Positions 1 through 10,177 are shown, counted from the first letter of the stretch. The stretch: DNA of 64,000 nucleotides from UBA4312 sp002394635 (GCA_946539765.1 CAMNHO010000002.1:124001-188000), one strand, 5' to 3'. Notes: generated by a model not told the origin, from the sequence alone. Translations and numbers: made by a program.

Positions 1-48
1 CGGATTTTCCTTGATCAATCCGTTTTTAAAATTTTCGAATCGATTCAT
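1..48 (-). CDS. rnfE: RnfE, electron transport complex subunit E (N-terminal fragment)
   Basis: Only the first 16 codons are in the window; the gene continues past position 1. The N-terminus reads MNRFENFKNGLIKENP, the usual start of RnfE/RsxE, an integral membrane subunit of the Rnf ferredoxin:NAD+ oxidoreductase. The ATG at 48 is preceded by an AGGAGAA ribosome binding site that overlaps the 3' end of rnfG, and only 2 nt separate the rnfG stop from this start, so the two are translated as one operon. The call rests on a short fragment plus the G-D-C gene order upstream. Confidence 0.8.
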   Translation of the reverse strand, partial: MNRFENFKNGLIKENP

Positions 49-50
49 GT

Positions 51-566
51 TTATTCTCCTTTCAACTGATCCACATAAGTACTGGCTTCATTGATACCGT
101 TAACAACACCACTAGATGAAATCGTAGCTCCACTGATCGTATCGATAGAATCATCACTAGCTTTTCCATTGACATTGTTGATAAAATCAGATTCCATAAC
201 TTTTGAACCTAAACCTTTTGTATCTCCGTTAGATAATGGATAATACTGATCCACTGTTTTATCGTTTGTATTAATCGATACAAGGAAGGTTGTACCATCT
301 TTATAGCCAGGTACCTTCATATTAAAAATTAACTTATCCTCGTACTCATATACTTTCTGAACTGTTTTTGAATCCATGTTAAATTTTATTTCTTTAAAAT
401 CATCTTCGGCAGCGTCCGGATACATGGTCATCAAAGAATCCCGTTCCAGGCGCGCATTGTTTTCGGCAATGACCGGTGCGGTCACTTGATTTGCGAAAGA
501 AAGGGCCCCGCCTGCCAAAGCAGAAATAACAGCTAAGAATAAAGAAAGATGCATGATTTTACTCAT
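51..566 (-). CDS. rnfG: RnfG, FMN-binding subunit of the Rnf complex
   Basis: 171 aa. An N-terminal hydrophobic helix (about residues 5-25) anchors the protein, and an extracytoplasmic FMN-binding domain follows. The motif ISGATISS near the C-terminus carries the Thr (about residue 148) that ApbE-type enzymes modify with FMN through a phosphoester bond. RnfG relays electrons between the membrane subunits of the ion-pumping ferredoxin:NAD+ oxidoreductase. It overlaps the end of rnfD by 4 nt. An ApbE homologue sits just outside the operon, divergently transcribed, which fits the need for flavinylation. The length is on the short side for the family. Confidence 0.93.
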   Translation of the reverse strand: MSKIMHLSLFLAVISALAGGALSFANQVTAPVIAENNARLERDSLMTMYPDAAEDDFKEIKFNMDSKTVQKVYEYEDKLIFNMKVPGYKDGTTFLVSINTNDKTVDQYYPLSNGDTKGLGSKVMESDFINNVNGKASDDSIDTISGATISSSGVVNGINEASTYVDQLKGE

Positions 567-1708
567 AATACTTCCTCCTGAAGCTCTGTCTGAAGATATG
601 CTTCCTTATCCAAAGAAGAAACTGGTTCCAATGTCATTGCTGTAAATATAGATACAGCAACGGCAACAACACAAAGAACCGCAAAAGCTTTCTTTGCTTT
701 TGGTAATACTTCCAACTGTTTTCCATCCAGCAAAGATTCGATCAAAGGTGTTAACATGTTCATTAACAAAATCGAATATAAGCAACCTTCAGGCAGATTT
801 CCTGCCAAACGGATCAATACGGTCAAAATGGCGGCACCAATAGCGAAAATCACGCGACCTGCCGGACTTGTCGGTGACGTGACAGGATCTGTCAACATGA
901 AAACAGCTCCAAAAACAACACCACCTAATAACAAATGCAAACAAGGATACCAGATCAAGCCTGGAATTCCATGATAAGAACCCACTTTAGTAATAAGAGC
1001 TACGATCATCGTCATCACAAAGATCGTGCAAAGATATACCACTGGAACTCTCCAATCAATGATTTTTCGGGCGATCAATACGATTCCGACCAATATAATT
1101 GCTATCGTGAAAGTTTCACCCAAGGCCCCTGGATACGTTCCCAACAATAAAGATTTCCATCCTCCATACTGCTGAAGGAAGCCATCCAGCATCTGTTCAT
1201 TGTATGGCATCCAGCCAAATTGGCTGGCAATGTTAGTCGTTGGTGTTGCGCTTGTTACCAGGTCCGTGCTAGCCCCCATAAAAGCAGCAAAAATTACTGC
1301 ACGTCCGACAGCAGCCGGATTAAAGATGTTTTGTCCAAAACCACCAAATAACATTTTTGCAAACACAATTGCGAAGAAAGTAGCAATAATTAATGCGTAA
1401 ATACGCATAGAAATCGGTACCATTAACGTTAATATGATTGCCGTAACCCATCCAAAGGAATTTTTAATTTCTTTCATTGGTTCCCTTTTCCGGATCTTCG
1501 CAAATGCAAACTCACAGACAAAAACAGTTGCCAATGAGCTGATCAGCATCAAGACAGCCTGCAGAGCATAACGTGCTCCAAATGCTGTATAATAATAAAT
1601 AACTGCCAAGAAAAAGATAGCCATCAGACCTATTGTCAGCTCTTTCATAATACTCTGCGTTGTTAAAGGTCCTCTTAAACTTGGACTTACATGAAAATTA
1701 AACTTCAT
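563..1708 (-). CDS. rnfD: RnfD, membrane subunit of the Rnf complex
   Basis: 381 aa, polytopic, NqrB/RnfD family. About nine to ten hydrophobic segments are visible, with the conserved FNPAAVGRAVIF stretch (about 129-140) and the TDPVTSPTSP loop. The expected covalent-FMN motif SGAT reads TSATP here (Thr about 155), a plausible variant target for ApbE. It would help conduct ions across the membrane during electron transfer from ferredoxin to NAD+. It follows rnfC after 13 nt and overlaps rnfG by 4 nt. The N-terminus keeps the family's S-P-S/H-x-R feature (HVSPSLRGP). Confidence 0.93.
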   Translation of the reverse strand: MKFNFHVSPSLRGPLTTQSIMKELTIGLMAIFFLAVIYYYTAFGARYALQAVLMLISSLATVFVCEFAFAKIRKREPMKEIKNSFGWVTAIILTLMVPISMRIYALIIATFFAIVFAKMLFGGFGQNIFNPAAVGRAVIFAAFMGASTDLVTSATPTTNIASQFGWMPYNEQMLDGFLQQYGGWKSLLLGTYPGALGETFTIAIILVGIVLIARKIIDWRVPVVYLCTIFVMTMIVALITKVGSYHGIPGLIWYPCLHLLLGGVVFGAVFMLTDPVTSPTSPAGRVIFAIGAAILTVLIRLAGNLPEGCLYSILLMNMLTPLIESLLDGKQLEVLPKAKKAFAVLCVVAVAVSIFTAMTLEPVSSLDKEAYLQTELQEEVL

Positions 1709-1721
1709 CTTTCAATGCCCC

Positions 1722-3020
1722 CTATCTCTTCTGCTTCTTCATAGCGATGACACGTTTCGCTTTTCGTACATTTTCAGTTACATTGATATGGCTTGGACAA
1801 ACATACGTACAAAGACCACATTCAATACAGCTTTCCGCCCCGCGTTGGATCATAGCATCCAGATCATTCATCTTGACTGCTTCTCCGATGCGAACTGGTT
1901 GTAATCCGGCAGGACAATGATCGCTGCATCGTCCACAACGAAGACAAGCAATATCGTCATCATCAACATGTGGCAATATCGTAATCGCATTCATGGCACG
2001 ATCGATCACAAACATATCATTAACTAACGTTTTTCCCATCATTGGACCGCCGGCAATCAAACGAACGCTTTCACTGGTATATCCACCACAAGCTTCAATA
2101 ATTTCCTTAACGGGCATTCCGACAGGTACTACTACGTTGTGCGGGTTTTTAATTCCTTCACCGCTGATTGTCAGTGTTTTATTGGAAATGGCTTCCCCGT
2201 GTTCAAATGCACGGGCAATCGCAATAGCTGTGGAAGCATTTCCGACAATAGCGCCGGCTTCGGCCGGTAGTCCACCATATTCTTTATGAAGAACCTCGCG
2301 CACCAATACACGCTCCCATCCCATAGGATATACATCCGGCACCGGTTTAACCTCTACCCCAGGTGCCGCTTTTGCACACTGATTTACCGTTTCGATCAGA
2401 TCCGGATGACTTTCTTTTATACAGATGTAGACATGGTTGACATCTGCCATTTTCTGCATGATCAGGCATCCAGTAACCAGATCCTGCGCACCATCCATAA
2501 TACTTCGATAATCGGCTGTGATGTACGGTTCACATTCAACAGCGTTGATCAAAACACATTCAACACCATCCGGTTTACCGTATTTTACATAAGTAGGGAA
2601 TCCGGCTCCTCCTAATCCAACAATACCGGCTTCTTTCACAAAATCCACACACTCTTCCCGTGTAGCTGTCCTGTAATCCAATGGCTCAAAGGCCTGTACA
2701 CGGCTTTGCAGACCATCACACTCAATGACCATATGCTGCTGAGGGCGCATAGAATTATGCATTCTTTTCACCGTTCCCTTGTATGTCCCTGAAACACTGG
2801 AATAGATAGGAACATAAAAGCCACCCTTTGTTACGGCCAGTTTTGTTCCAACTTCCACCTTATCACCCTCTTCTACAAGGATATCAAACGTCAACTGCCT
2901 GCCTTGTACCAAAGGAATATACGCTTCTTTTTTTGGTAATAAATGTAATACCTCAGACTTCTCCGTCAATTCCTTTTTGCCGGGGATATGGTGTCTCATT
3001 GATCCTAAAAAAAGTGACAT
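1722..3020 (-). CDS. rnfC: RnfC, NADH/Fe-S subunit of the Rnf complex
   Basis: 432 aa. The order of domains is an N-terminal barrel-sandwich region, a Rossmann-like nucleotide/FMN-binding domain with the glycine-rich GLGGAGFPT motif (about 135-145) and the EPYITAD segment, and a C-terminal ferredoxin domain with two 4Fe-4S motifs, CLRCGRCSDHCP (about 359) and CIECGLCTYVCP (about 398). It is the peripheral subunit that handles NAD(H). It is the first gene of the operon. A GGAAGGAGAG ribosome binding site lies unusually far (about 14 nt) upstream of the ATG, and a promoter is visible at 3058-3086. Confidence 0.95.
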   Translation of the reverse strand: MSLFLGSMRHHIPGKKELTEKSEVLHLLPKKEAYIPLVQGRQLTFDILVEEGDKVEVGTKLAVTKGGFYVPIYSSVSGTYKGTVKRMHNSMRPQQHMVIECDGLQSRVQAFEPLDYRTATREECVDFVKEAGIVGLGGAGFPTYVKYGKPDGVECVLINAVECEPYITADYRSIMDGAQDLVTGCLIMQKMADVNHVYICIKESHPDLIETVNQCAKAAPGVEVKPVPDVYPMGWERVLVREVLHKEYGGLPAEAGAIVGNASTAIAIARAFEHGEAISNKTLTISGEGIKNPHNVVVPVGMPVKEIIEACGGYTSESVRLIAGGPMMGKTLVNDMFVIDRAMNAITILPHVDDDDIACLRCGRCSDHCPAGLQPVRIGEAVKMNDLDAMIQRGAESCIECGLCTYVCPSHINVTENVRKAKRVIAMKKQKR

Positions 3021-3057
3021 AATAAGACCACTCTCTCCTTCCTATACACTATTTTTC

Positions 3058-3086
3058 ATTTTATTCCAAATTTTATATACATGCAA
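3058..3086 (-). promoter_or_regulatory. Promoter of the rnf operon
   Basis: On the minus strand a TTGCAT -35 (3081-3086) and a TAAAAT -10 (3058-3063) are separated by 17 bp. The predicted start is near 3051, giving a leader of about 30 nt before rnfC. The assignment is from sequence only. Confidence 0.6.
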
Positions 3087-3138
3087 ATATAAATATTTTA
3101 CTGAATAAAAAAAAGTGCTTTTTTATATTTATACTTCA

Positions 3139-3167
3139 TGGACAAAACCATCTTCCCTCTTTATAAT
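3139..3167 (+). promoter_or_regulatory. apbE promoter, predicted leaderless transcript
   Basis: TGGACA (3139-3144), a 17-bp spacer and a perfect TATAAT (3162-3167). Counting 7 nt from the -10 puts +1 at 3174, exactly the A of the apbE ATG. No Shine-Dalgarno sequence precedes that ATG. Confidence 0.65.
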
Positions 3168-3173
3168 AACTTT

Positions 3174-4259
3174 ATGAAAAAATGGTTGATCACATCAATA
3201 TGCTTTTTTATTGTTATAGTATGTATTGTCATACAGACTCAAAATACGAATTCCTCTCAAACCCATGAAATCACTTTGACAGATGTCGGATTCGATACCC
3301 CTGTCACCTTCAAAGCCGAATGTTCTCAAGAAGAATTTGAAACGTATACGGAAATCGTGAGAGAGGTTTTTTCGCAAAACAACCGACGTTTTGACTGTTA
3401 TCACAGCTATGAAGGAATGCAGAACATTTATACTGTAAATCAGGAAGCATATGACCATCCGGTCGAATTGGATGACACAACGATGGATTGCGTTCAGCTG
3501 GCACTGGAAATGAATCGGACATGCAGTAAATTTGACTGTACCTATGGTGCCTTGATGAATCTTTGGCATGAATATAGAGAACAAGGGATGGCCGCCAATG
3601 ATAAAGGAGAAGATGGAAAACTTCCTGATCAAAGCGAAATTCAAGAAGCATTGAAACATGGCGGAGCTGATCAGATCCGTATCGAAGGAAAGACGATCCA
3701 TTTTACAGACCCTGGCATAAAGCTCGATCTGGGCGGTATTGCAAAGGGCTACACAGCACAAAAGGCAAAAGAAGAATTACAGGAAGCCGGCCTGGACAAT
3801 GGTTTTATCAATGCCGGAGGAAATGTTGTTCTGATCGGGGGTAAGAAGAATAATGAGCCATGGAAGATCGGTATCCAGAATCCGGATGCTTCAGGGTCTT
3901 TGATCGTAGTTGAAATACAAGACGATATTTCCATCGTCACAAGTGGGGATTATCAAAGATATTATACCTCTGACGGAAAGAGAATCAGTCACATTATCGA
4001 TATTGATACAGGCTATCCGGTAGAGATTGCCCGTTCTGTAACTGTACTGGCCGAGGATTCCGGAAAAGCGGATGCATACAGCACTTGCCTTTTCTGCTTG
4101 GATTATCAGCAAGGTAAAAAATTGGCAAAAAAACTGCAGATCGATGCTATCTGGATCTTCGATAAGGACAAGGCGCCCTCAGAAAAACCTTTGATGAAAA
4201 CCGGTAATTATTATATATATGCTACAGATTCTATTAGTGAACAAATCAGTCTTCCATAA
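3174..4259 (+). CDS. apbE: ApbE family FAD:protein FMN transferase
   Basis: 361 aa from the chosen start. An N-terminal hydrophobic anchor (MKKWLITSICFFIVIV) is followed by the ApbE domain, with the signature DLGGIAKGYTA, the GGN segment (INAGGNVVLIGG), and SGDYQRYY and HIIDIDTGYP near the Mg/FAD site. The enzyme transfers FMN from FAD onto Thr of SGAT-type motifs; the adjacent divergent RnfG and RnfD are the obvious substrates. An upstream in-frame ATG at 3138 exists but lies within the -35 box; the promoter geometry favours 3174, giving a leaderless mRNA. A bidirectional terminator follows directly. Confidence 0.93.
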   Translation: MKKWLITSICFFIVIVCIVIQTQNTNSSQTHEITLTDVGFDTPVTFKAECSQEEFETYTEIVREVFSQNNRRFDCYHSYEGMQNIYTVNQEAYDHPVELDDTTMDCVQLALEMNRTCSKFDCTYGALMNLWHEYREQGMAANDKGEDGKLPDQSEIQEALKHGGADQIRIEGKTIHFTDPGIKLDLGGIAKGYTAQKAKEELQEAGLDNGFINAGGNVVLIGGKKNNEPWKIGIQNPDASGSLIVVEIQDDISIVTSGDYQRYYTSDGKRISHIIDIDTGYPVEIARSVTVLAEDSGKADAYSTCLFCLDYQQGKKLAKKLQIDAIWIFDKDKAPSEKPLMKTGNYYIYATDSISEQISLP

Positions 4260-4293
4260 GAAAACGCGGATCAAAGTATGATTCGCGTTTTAT
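4260..4293. terminator. Bidirectional terminator between apbE and ilvE
   Basis: The stem AAAACGCGGATCA pairs with TGATTCGCGTTTT (13 bp, one G-U) around a 5-nt loop. A T-run on each strand lets it serve the convergent apbE (plus) and ilvE (minus). Confidence 0.8.
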
Positions 4294-4296
4294 TAA

Positions 4297-5322
4297 TTAT
4301 AAAATCTGATGGATCCAGCCTTCCGGTGCTTCGATATTTCCTTGCTGGATACCTGTTAATGTATCATACAGCTTCTTGGTAACCGGGCCCATTTCATCCA
4401 TACCGCTTGGCAGGCATATTTCCTTGCCATGATCGACAATTTTACCGACCGGCGATATAACAGCAGCCGTCCCACACAATCCGGCCTCTGCAAAATCTTT
4501 TACTTCTTCAAGTTTTACCGGTCGTTCTGTTACTTTTAAATGCAGATAGTTCTCTGCTACATAGTGCAATGAACGACGTGTGATCGAAGGTAAAATAGAA
4601 TTCGATTTCGGAATGACGACCTCCTGATCTTTCGTTACAAAGATAAAGTTTGCGCCACCTGTTTCCTCTACATAAGTCCTTGTTGCGGGATCCAGGAACA
4701 TATTTTCATCAAATCCGTTATTATGTGCTGTCACATATGCATGCAAACTCATCGCATAGTTCAGACCGGCTTTGATATGTCCGGTTCCACGAGGTGCTGC
4801 CCGGTCAAAATCGCTGACACATAATGTTAATGGTTTAGCTCCCCCTTTAAAATATGGTCCTACTGGGGTAACGAGTACACGGAACTGATATTCATCTGCC
4901 GGCTTAACGCCGATTACAGGTCCTGAAGCAAAGATATAAGGACGAATATATAATGTAGCTCCGGTTCCATACGGAGGTACCCATGCCTCATTGGCTTTTA
5001 CAACCTGTTCGATGGCATCCATGAACTGCTCTTTGCTGACCGGAGGCATCTCCAGTCGCTTTGCAGAATCGATCATACGTTCTGCATTTAAATCTGGACG
5101 GAATGTAACAATATGTCCATCCTTTGTCGTGTAAGCTTTTAATCCTTCAAATACTTCTTGACAATATTGTAGAATACCGGCACATTCGTTCAAAACAACA
5201 TTTGGATCACTGGTAATTTCACCCTTTTGCCATGCACCTTCTTTATACATAGATACATATCGGTAATCCGTGGTACGATATTGGAATCCAATATTTGACC
5301 AATCTAAATTTACTTTACCCAT
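4297..5322 (-). CDS. ilvE: Branched-chain amino acid aminotransferase
   Basis: 341 aa, PLP fold type IV. The PLP-binding Lys lies in GTGHIKAGLNYA, and the cofactor-binding EETGGANFIFV segment and the C-terminal GTAAVISPVG loop are present. It catalyses the last step of Val, Leu and Ile synthesis, transamination of the 2-oxo acids with glutamate. The chosen ATG at 5322 has an AAGGAAGGTG ribosome binding site; the 15 extra codons upstream lack one and do not resemble the family. It is the last gene of the leuACDB-ilvE direction, but a 104-nt gap after leuB, containing a cre-like site, could hold a second promoter. Confidence 0.95.
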   Translation of the reverse strand: MGKVNLDWSNIGFQYRTTDYRYVSMYKEGAWQKGEITSDPNVVLNECAGILQYCQEVFEGLKAYTTKDGHIVTFRPDLNAERMIDSAKRLEMPPVSKEQFMDAIEQVVKANEAWVPPYGTGATLYIRPYIFASGPVIGVKPADEYQFRVLVTPVGPYFKGGAKPLTLCVSDFDRAAPRGTGHIKAGLNYAMSLHAYVTAHNNGFDENMFLDPATRTYVEETGGANFIFVTKDQEVVIPKSNSILPSITRRSLHYVAENYLHLKVTERPVKLEEVKDFAEAGLCGTAAVISPVGKIVDHGKEICLPSGMDEMGPVTKKLYDTLTGIQQGNIEAPEGWIHQIL

Positions 5323-5395
5323 TGTAAACACCTTCCTTATCCTGTTTCTCTTTAAACTAAAATACACCTTTGTTAAGAAAATTTCAACGAAAGCA

Positions 5396-5409
5396 TGAAA
5401 CCATTTACA
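5396..5409 (-). promoter_or_regulatory. Candidate cre (CcpA-binding) site upstream of ilvE
   Basis: On the minus strand TGTAAATGGTTTCA matches the cre consensus TGWAANCGNTNWCA with one mismatch, T for C in the central CG. It lies in the leuB-ilvE gap about 75 nt upstream of the ilvE start. CcpA is encoded in this window. One-mismatch matches also arise by chance at this window size, so this is a weak call. Confidence 0.25.
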
Positions 5410-5426
5410 AATTGCTTACATTATTT

Positions 5427-6488
5427 TCATTCTATATAAGAAGCAACCAGATCTCCCATTGTCCGACAACCTACCTGTTTCATTCCTTCGCTCATCATAT
5501 CGGCCGTACGATATCCGTTGTCCAAAACCTTATTCACAGCTTCTTCAATATCAGCTGCTTCTTGTTCTAAATGGAACGAATACTTTAGCATCATAGCAAC
5601 AGATAATATAGTGCCCAAGGGGTTAGCTTGATCTTTTCCGGCAATATCTGGTGCTGAACCATGGATCGGTTCATACATCCCTCTGGAAGTTTCTCCCAAA
5701 GAGGAAGATGGAATCGTTCCAATCGTGCCAGTGATCATACTGGCTTCATCGCTCAGGATGTCTCCAAACATGTTTTCGGTAAGTATGACATCAAACTGAC
5801 TGGGTTTTTTACAGATCTGCATGGCAGCGTTATCGACATACATAAAAGACAATGATACTTCCGGATATTCTTTTGCAACATCAGTTACCACTTTACGCCA
5901 AAGTTTTGAAGTATCCAGAACATTCGCTTTGTCCACACAACAAACTTTTTTTCTTCTTACCATTGCAGTATCAAAGGCCACACGGGCAATTCTTTCAATT
6001 TCCATAACGGAATAAGGCATTACATCCACAGCCTGATCTCCGTTTGTTTCATGTTTACCGAAATAGATACCACCGGTCAATTCCCTTACAACCACAAAAT
6101 CGATACCTTGCGCTACGATACTTTCCTTTAAAGGACTAGCATCTGCCAACTGCGGAAATAAAACAGCCGGTCGCAAATTAGCGAACAATCCCAGCTTGCT
6201 ACGAATCATCAACAATGCTTTTTCCGGCCGGTTTGCCGGTGGCTGATCATCATATTTTGGACCTCCAACTGCTCCAAGCAAAACACTGTCGCTGGCTAAA
6301 AGCTGATCAATTGATTCCTGTGGCAGATTGCATCCGGTTGCATCAATGGCAGCACCACCTGCCAGTACATCTGTCAAATGGAAAACATGATGATATTTTT
6401 TTTCTATTTTCCTTAACACCTTGATGGCTTCCGCTATAATCTCCGGCCCAATGCCATCTCCCTTTATGACTGCAATATTTTTTTCCAT
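5427..6488 (-). CDS. leuB: 3-isopropylmalate dehydrogenase
   Basis: 353 aa, usual length for LeuB. The N-terminal [13 protein letters not shown] motif, the substrate-binding [11 protein letters not shown], and the metal-binding [12 protein letters not shown] with the downstream [12 protein letters not shown] are all present. It oxidises and decarboxylates 3-isopropylmalate to 4-methyl-2-oxopentanoate with NAD+. It starts 2 nt after leuD ends, so it is translationally linked in leuA-C-D-B order. Confidence 0.96.
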   Translation of the reverse strand: MEKNIAVIKGDGIGPEIIAEAIKVLRKIEKKYHHVFHLTDVLAGGAAIDATGCNLPQESIDQLLASDSVLLGAVGGPKYDDQPPANRPEKALLMIRSKLGLFANLRPAVLFPQLADASPLKESIVAQGIDFVVVRELTGGIYFGKHETNGDQAVDVMPYSVMEIERIARVAFDTAMVRRKKVCCVDKANVLDTSKLWRKVVTDVAKEYPEVSLSFMYVDNAAMQICKKPSQFDVILTENMFGDILSDEASMITGTIGTIPSSSLGETSRGMYEPIHGSAPDIAGKDQANPLGTILSVAMMLKYSFHLEQEAADIEEAVNKVLDNGYRTADMMSEGMKQVGCRTMGDLVASYIE

Positions 6489-6490
6489 AT

Positions 6491-6985
6491 CTAATTTTCC
6501 TTTTTCTTATTTACATAATTTACCAATCCGCCCATTTTTATAAGGTTTTGCATAAAGGGCGGAAATGGTTGTGCTTTAAATGTCTGTCCCGTTGTTATAT
6601 CGGTGATAACCCCTGTATCGAAATCAACCTTTACTTCATCACCGTCAGAAATCACTTCTGCCGCCTCGGGACATTCCATGATCGCAAATCCGATATTAAT
6701 TGAATTCCGATAAAAAATACGGGCAAAACTATCCGCAATGACTACAGATACACCAGCCGTTTTTAAAGCTAGAGGTGCATGTTCCCGAGATGAACCACAT
6801 CCAAAGTTTTTTCTAGCCACTATGATATCCCCAGGTTGAACACGTTCTACAAATGTAGGGTCGATATCAACCATGGCATGACTAGCCAGCTCCTTTGCAT
6901 CAAATGAATTTAAATAACGTGCTGGAATAATGACATCTGTATCAACGTTATCTCCATATTTAAACACTCTACCATGAGCTTCCAT
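6491..6985 (-). CDS. leuD: 3-isopropylmalate dehydratase small subunit
   Basis: 164 aa, the short prokaryotic LeuD form. The swivelling aconitase-like domain is marked by [13 protein letters not shown] near the N-terminus and the [14 protein letters not shown] motif that contacts the substrate. It pairs with LeuC to isomerise 2- to 3-isopropylmalate. Two nt separate it from leuC upstream and from leuB downstream. Confidence 0.96.
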   Translation of the reverse strand: MEAHGRVFKYGDNVDTDVIIPARYLNSFDAKELASHAMVDIDPTFVERVQPGDIIVARKNFGCGSSREHAPLALKTAGVSVVIADSFARIFYRNSINIGFAIMECPEAAEVISDGDEVKVDFDTGVITDITTGQTFKAQPFPPFMQNLIKMGGLVNYVNKKKEN

Positions 6986-6987
6986 TG

Positions 6988-8265
6988 TTATTGTGCACCT
7001 CCCAATTTAACCGGATTTGTGATATATCCTGTAATGGCTGACGCTGCCGCAGTCTCTGGACTAGCCAGATAAATCAATGCTTCCGTATCTCCCATACGCC
7101 CGACAAAATTGCGGTTTGTAGTGGAAACACAACGTTCTCCTTTAGCCATGACACCCATATGACCACCCATACAAGGGCCACAACTTGGGGTATTAAATGC
7201 ACAGCCACTTTCCACAAAAATATCAGCCAGTCCTTCGTGAATACATTGCAGGAAGATATTTTGCGTTGCAGGTATAACCATGACACGGACAGTTTTAGCA
7301 ACCTGATGGCCCTTTAAAATAGCTGCTGCCCGGCGCATATCTTCCATACGTCCGTTAGTACATGAACCAATCACAACCTGATCGATCGCAATCGGTTCCA
7401 TCGCTTCAATCTCATCAAATGTTTTTCCGTTACCTGGCAGATGTGGAAACGCTACTGTCGGTGTAATCAAGCTTAGATCGATATCGATAACCTTTTCATA
7501 ATAGGCATCGTCATCCGCTTGATATATCTTATAGTCTTTCACACCAGCCTGTTTCATATATTCTATTGTTTTTTCATCCACGGGGAAAATACCGTTCTTA
7601 CCACCCGCTTCAATTGCCATATTGGAAATAGTGAACCGATCATCCATCGACAATTCAGACACTCCGGGACCGGCAAATTCCATTGATTTATACAGTGCGC
7701 CATCCACACCGATCTTGTGAATGATATGTAAAATGACATCTTTACCACTAACATAGGGTTTCAACTTTCCATGCAGGTAAAACTGAATTGCTTCCGGTAC
7801 TTTAAACCACGCTTGCCCGCTGGCCATCCCCGCTGCTATATCCGTTGTTCCGACACCTGTGGAGAAAGCGCCTAAAGCTCCATACGTACAAGTATGAGAA
7901 TCAGCACCTATAACAGTCATCCCGCTGTATACCAAACCTCTTTCTGGCAGAATGGCGTGTTCAATACCACATTTACCTTGGATCATCAAATTCGTCAAAT
8001 TCTGTTCGATCGCATATTCGCGCATCGCTTTCGCATTTTCTGCTGATTTTATATCTTTATTCGGAACAAAGTGATCCGGGACAAAGACAACTTTATCTTT
8101 ATCAAATACATTACCACCCATCTGTCTAATAACTGGCAAAGCCATCGGTCCGGTAATATCATTGGCCATTACCAAATCCAGGTCTGCCTCAATCAACTGA
8201 CCGGCTGCCACATAATCCAGGCCGGCATGAGCAGCTAAAATTTTCTGGGTCATTGTCAATCCCAT
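6988..8265 (-). CDS. leuC: 3-isopropylmalate dehydratase large subunit
   Basis: 425 aa from the ATG at 8265, which has an AAGGAGG ribosome binding site at the correct distance; the ten codons upstream in frame are an artefact running into the end of leuA. The [20 protein letters not shown] segment, the [12 protein letters not shown] motif and the [10 protein letters not shown] pair carry the three Cys ligands of the 4Fe-4S cluster. The length and the missing fused domain fit the archaeal/clostridial LeuC subfamily. It follows leuA by 4 nt. Confidence 0.96.
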   Translation of the reverse strand: MGLTMTQKILAAHAGLDYVAAGQLIEADLDLVMANDITGPMALPVIRQMGGNVFDKDKVVFVPDHFVPNKDIKSAENAKAMREYAIEQNLTNLMIQGKCGIEHAILPERGLVYSGMTVIGADSHTCTYGALGAFSTGVGTTDIAAGMASGQAWFKVPEAIQFYLHGKLKPYVSGKDVILHIIHKIGVDGALYKSMEFAGPGVSELSMDDRFTISNMAIEAGGKNGIFPVDEKTIEYMKQAGVKDYKIYQADDDAYYEKVIDIDLSLITPTVAFPHLPGNGKTFDEIEAMEPIAIDQVVIGSCTNGRMEDMRRAAAILKGHQVAKTVRVMVIPATQNIFLQCIHEGLADIFVESGCAFNTPSCGPCMGGHMGVMAKGERCVSTTNRNFVGRMGDTEALIYLASPETAAASAITGYITNPVKLGGAQ

Positions 8266-8269
8266 AATA

Positions 8270-9943
8270 TTAATCCTCCTTATGGATAATCGCACGATTC
8301 AAAGAACTGATGAGCGCTTTGATACTACTTGCCATAATATCGTCGTCTACACCGACTCCAAAACGATCTTCATTGATACAGTCATTTACCTGTACATATG
8401 ATACCGCTTTGGATGTACTGCCTCGTGTCAAGGAGCTTTCATTATAATCGACAATATCAAAAGTTAAATTACAATGTTTACGTAAAGCATTAGCTACCGC
8501 ATCTAAACGGCCGCTTCCTCGCCCGGTGATATCCATGGCTTCTCCATGGAACAAAATGGATAAAGTCGCCATATATTTATCTCCAGTACGGATAAAGTGA
8601 TACTCATCCAGTTTGATTGGATCGTTTAGATCAACAAAATCGCGTTTGAAGATCTCAAATATTTCATCTGGTTTCAGCTCTTTATGCTGATGATCTGAAA
8701 TATCCTTAATGTAATAAGAGAATTGTTCACGGAATATCCGAGGAAGATCATATCCGTAGTAATTGTTCATGATATAAGCAATACCACCCTTGCCACTCTG
8801 TGAATTGATGCGAATAACATCAGTCTCGTAAACACGGCCAACATCGTTTGGGTCGATTGGTAAATATGGTACAGTCCACTGCTCCAGGTTATGCTCTTTA
8901 TGATACTGCATGCCTTTGGCAATAGCATCTTGATGTGAACCACTAAATGCAGCAAAGACCAGCTTACCGCAATAAGGCTGACGATCATAAACCTCCATCC
9001 TGGTACAACGTTCATAAATATCGACAATATGCGGCATATCACTAAAATCTAGATGTGGATCCACACCATGACTATACATATTCATGGCCAGGGTAACAAT
9101 ATCCACATTGCCGGTTCTCTCCCCGTTACCAAACAACGTGCCTTCCACACGATTGGCTCCGGCCAATAACGCCAGTTCGGTATCAGCTACGCCGGTACCT
9201 CTGTCATTATGTGGATGCAAAGACAGTATTACTGCTTCCCTGCGATTCATATGTTTTGACATATATTCGATTTGGGATGCATACACATGTGGCATGGACA
9301 TCTCAACTGTTACTGGCAAATTGATGATCAATGGTTTTTCAATAGTCGGTTCAAAGACATCGATGACCGCATTACAAACATCCAATGCAAAATCCACCTC
9401 TGTACCAGTAAAGCTTTCAGGTGAATATTCAAAACGGTAATCCATACCACTTTCATCCGACAACTGTTTTACTAATTTGGCTCCATCCACCGCAATCTTT
9501 TTGATTTCTTCACGAGACATCTTGAATACCTGCTGCCGCTGCGCAAACGATGTAGAATTATAAAAATGAACGATCGCATTTTTACATCCTTTCAAGGAAT
9601 CGAACGTTTTTCGGATAATATGATCTCGTGCTTGCGTCAACACCTGAACCGTTACATCATCTGGAATCAGGTTCTGATCAATTAATGTACGTAAAAATTC
9701 AAATTCCGTCTCACTGGCTGCCGGAAATCCGATTTCTATTTCCTTGAATCCAACTTCGATCAATGTATTAAAAAACTTTAATTTTTCCTCCAAGCTCATC
9801 GGAATGATCAAAGCCTGGTTGCCATCACGAAGATCTACGCTGCACCATGTTGGTGCATGGTCAATATACTCTTTCTTTACCCATTCATAGCTTTCTTCCG
9901 GAGGCATAAAGTAACCTCTTTTGTACTTTTTGTGATTCATCAT
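8270..9943 (-). CDS. leuA: 2-isopropylmalate synthase, type 2
   Basis: 557 aa from the ATG at 9943, chosen because the AGGAG at about 9953-9957 is 9 nt away; an ATG at 9949 is too close to it. It is the type-2 enzyme seen in actinobacteria, yeast and some Firmicutes: the HMGL-like barrel starts at [13 protein letters not shown], the metal motif is [10 protein letters not shown], the glycine-rich [10 protein letters not shown] follows, and a C-terminal LeuA allosteric domain (about 440-550) is expected to bind leucine. It condenses acetyl-CoA with 2-oxoisovalerate, the committed step of leucine synthesis. It is the first gene after a leucine T-box. Confidence 0.94.
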   Translation of the reverse strand: MMNHKKYKRGYFMPPEESYEWVKKEYIDHAPTWCSVDLRDGNQALIIPMSLEEKLKFFNTLIEVGFKEIEIGFPAASETEFEFLRTLIDQNLIPDDVTVQVLTQARDHIIRKTFDSLKGCKNAIVHFYNSTSFAQRQQVFKMSREEIKKIAVDGAKLVKQLSDESGMDYRFEYSPESFTGTEVDFALDVCNAVIDVFEPTIEKPLIINLPVTVEMSMPHVYASQIEYMSKHMNRREAVILSLHPHNDRGTGVADTELALLAGANRVEGTLFGNGERTGNVDIVTLAMNMYSHGVDPHLDFSDMPHIVDIYERCTRMEVYDRQPYCGKLVFAAFSGSHQDAIAKGMQYHKEHNLEQWTVPYLPIDPNDVGRVYETDVIRINSQSGKGGIAYIMNNYYGYDLPRIFREQFSYYIKDISDHQHKELKPDEIFEIFKRDFVDLNDPIKLDEYHFIRTGDKYMATLSILFHGEAMDITGRGSGRLDAVANALRKHCNLTFDIVDYNESSLTRGSTSKAVSYVQVNDCINEDRFGVGVDDDIMASSIKALISSLNRAIIHKED

Positions 9944-9966
9944 GTGCATTCACTCCTTTTCTAAAT

Positions 9967-10177
9967 AAAAAAAGCATCCTTATTGCTAAGGACGCTTGCA
10001 CGCGGTACCACCTTAGTTCATAAACTCTTTCTGTTTATGCCCTTACTTTCTTCTTAACGCGAAGAACACGTCAGGCTCCATGGCAAGTTCATTTCTAGTT
10101 TGTACAGGCTTCCACCAACCGCCTGCTCTCTGTAACGAAACGCTGAAACTACTACTCCACTTCATCGCCGATTATTA
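9967..10177 (-). promoter_or_regulatory. T-box leader of leuA, leucine specifier CUU
   Basis: Read on the minus strand. The invariant T-box core AAGGTGGTACCGCG lies at 10001-10014, followed by a terminator hairpin (AGCGTCCTTA/TAAGGATGCT plus T-run) at 9967-9996. Stem I contains the AGAGAG and GGUUGGUGGAAG elements. Aligning the specifier loop with those of the tyrS, ileS and leuS leaders in this window places the codon CTT at 10085-10087, a leucine codon. Uncharged tRNA-Leu would stabilise the antiterminator and permit leuACDB expression. Confidence 0.95.

Noticed and set aside
3195..3761. A 188-codon minus-strand open frame inside apbE
   Set aside because: Composition is shadow-like, there is no ribosome binding site, and apbE has clear catalytic motifs on the other strand.
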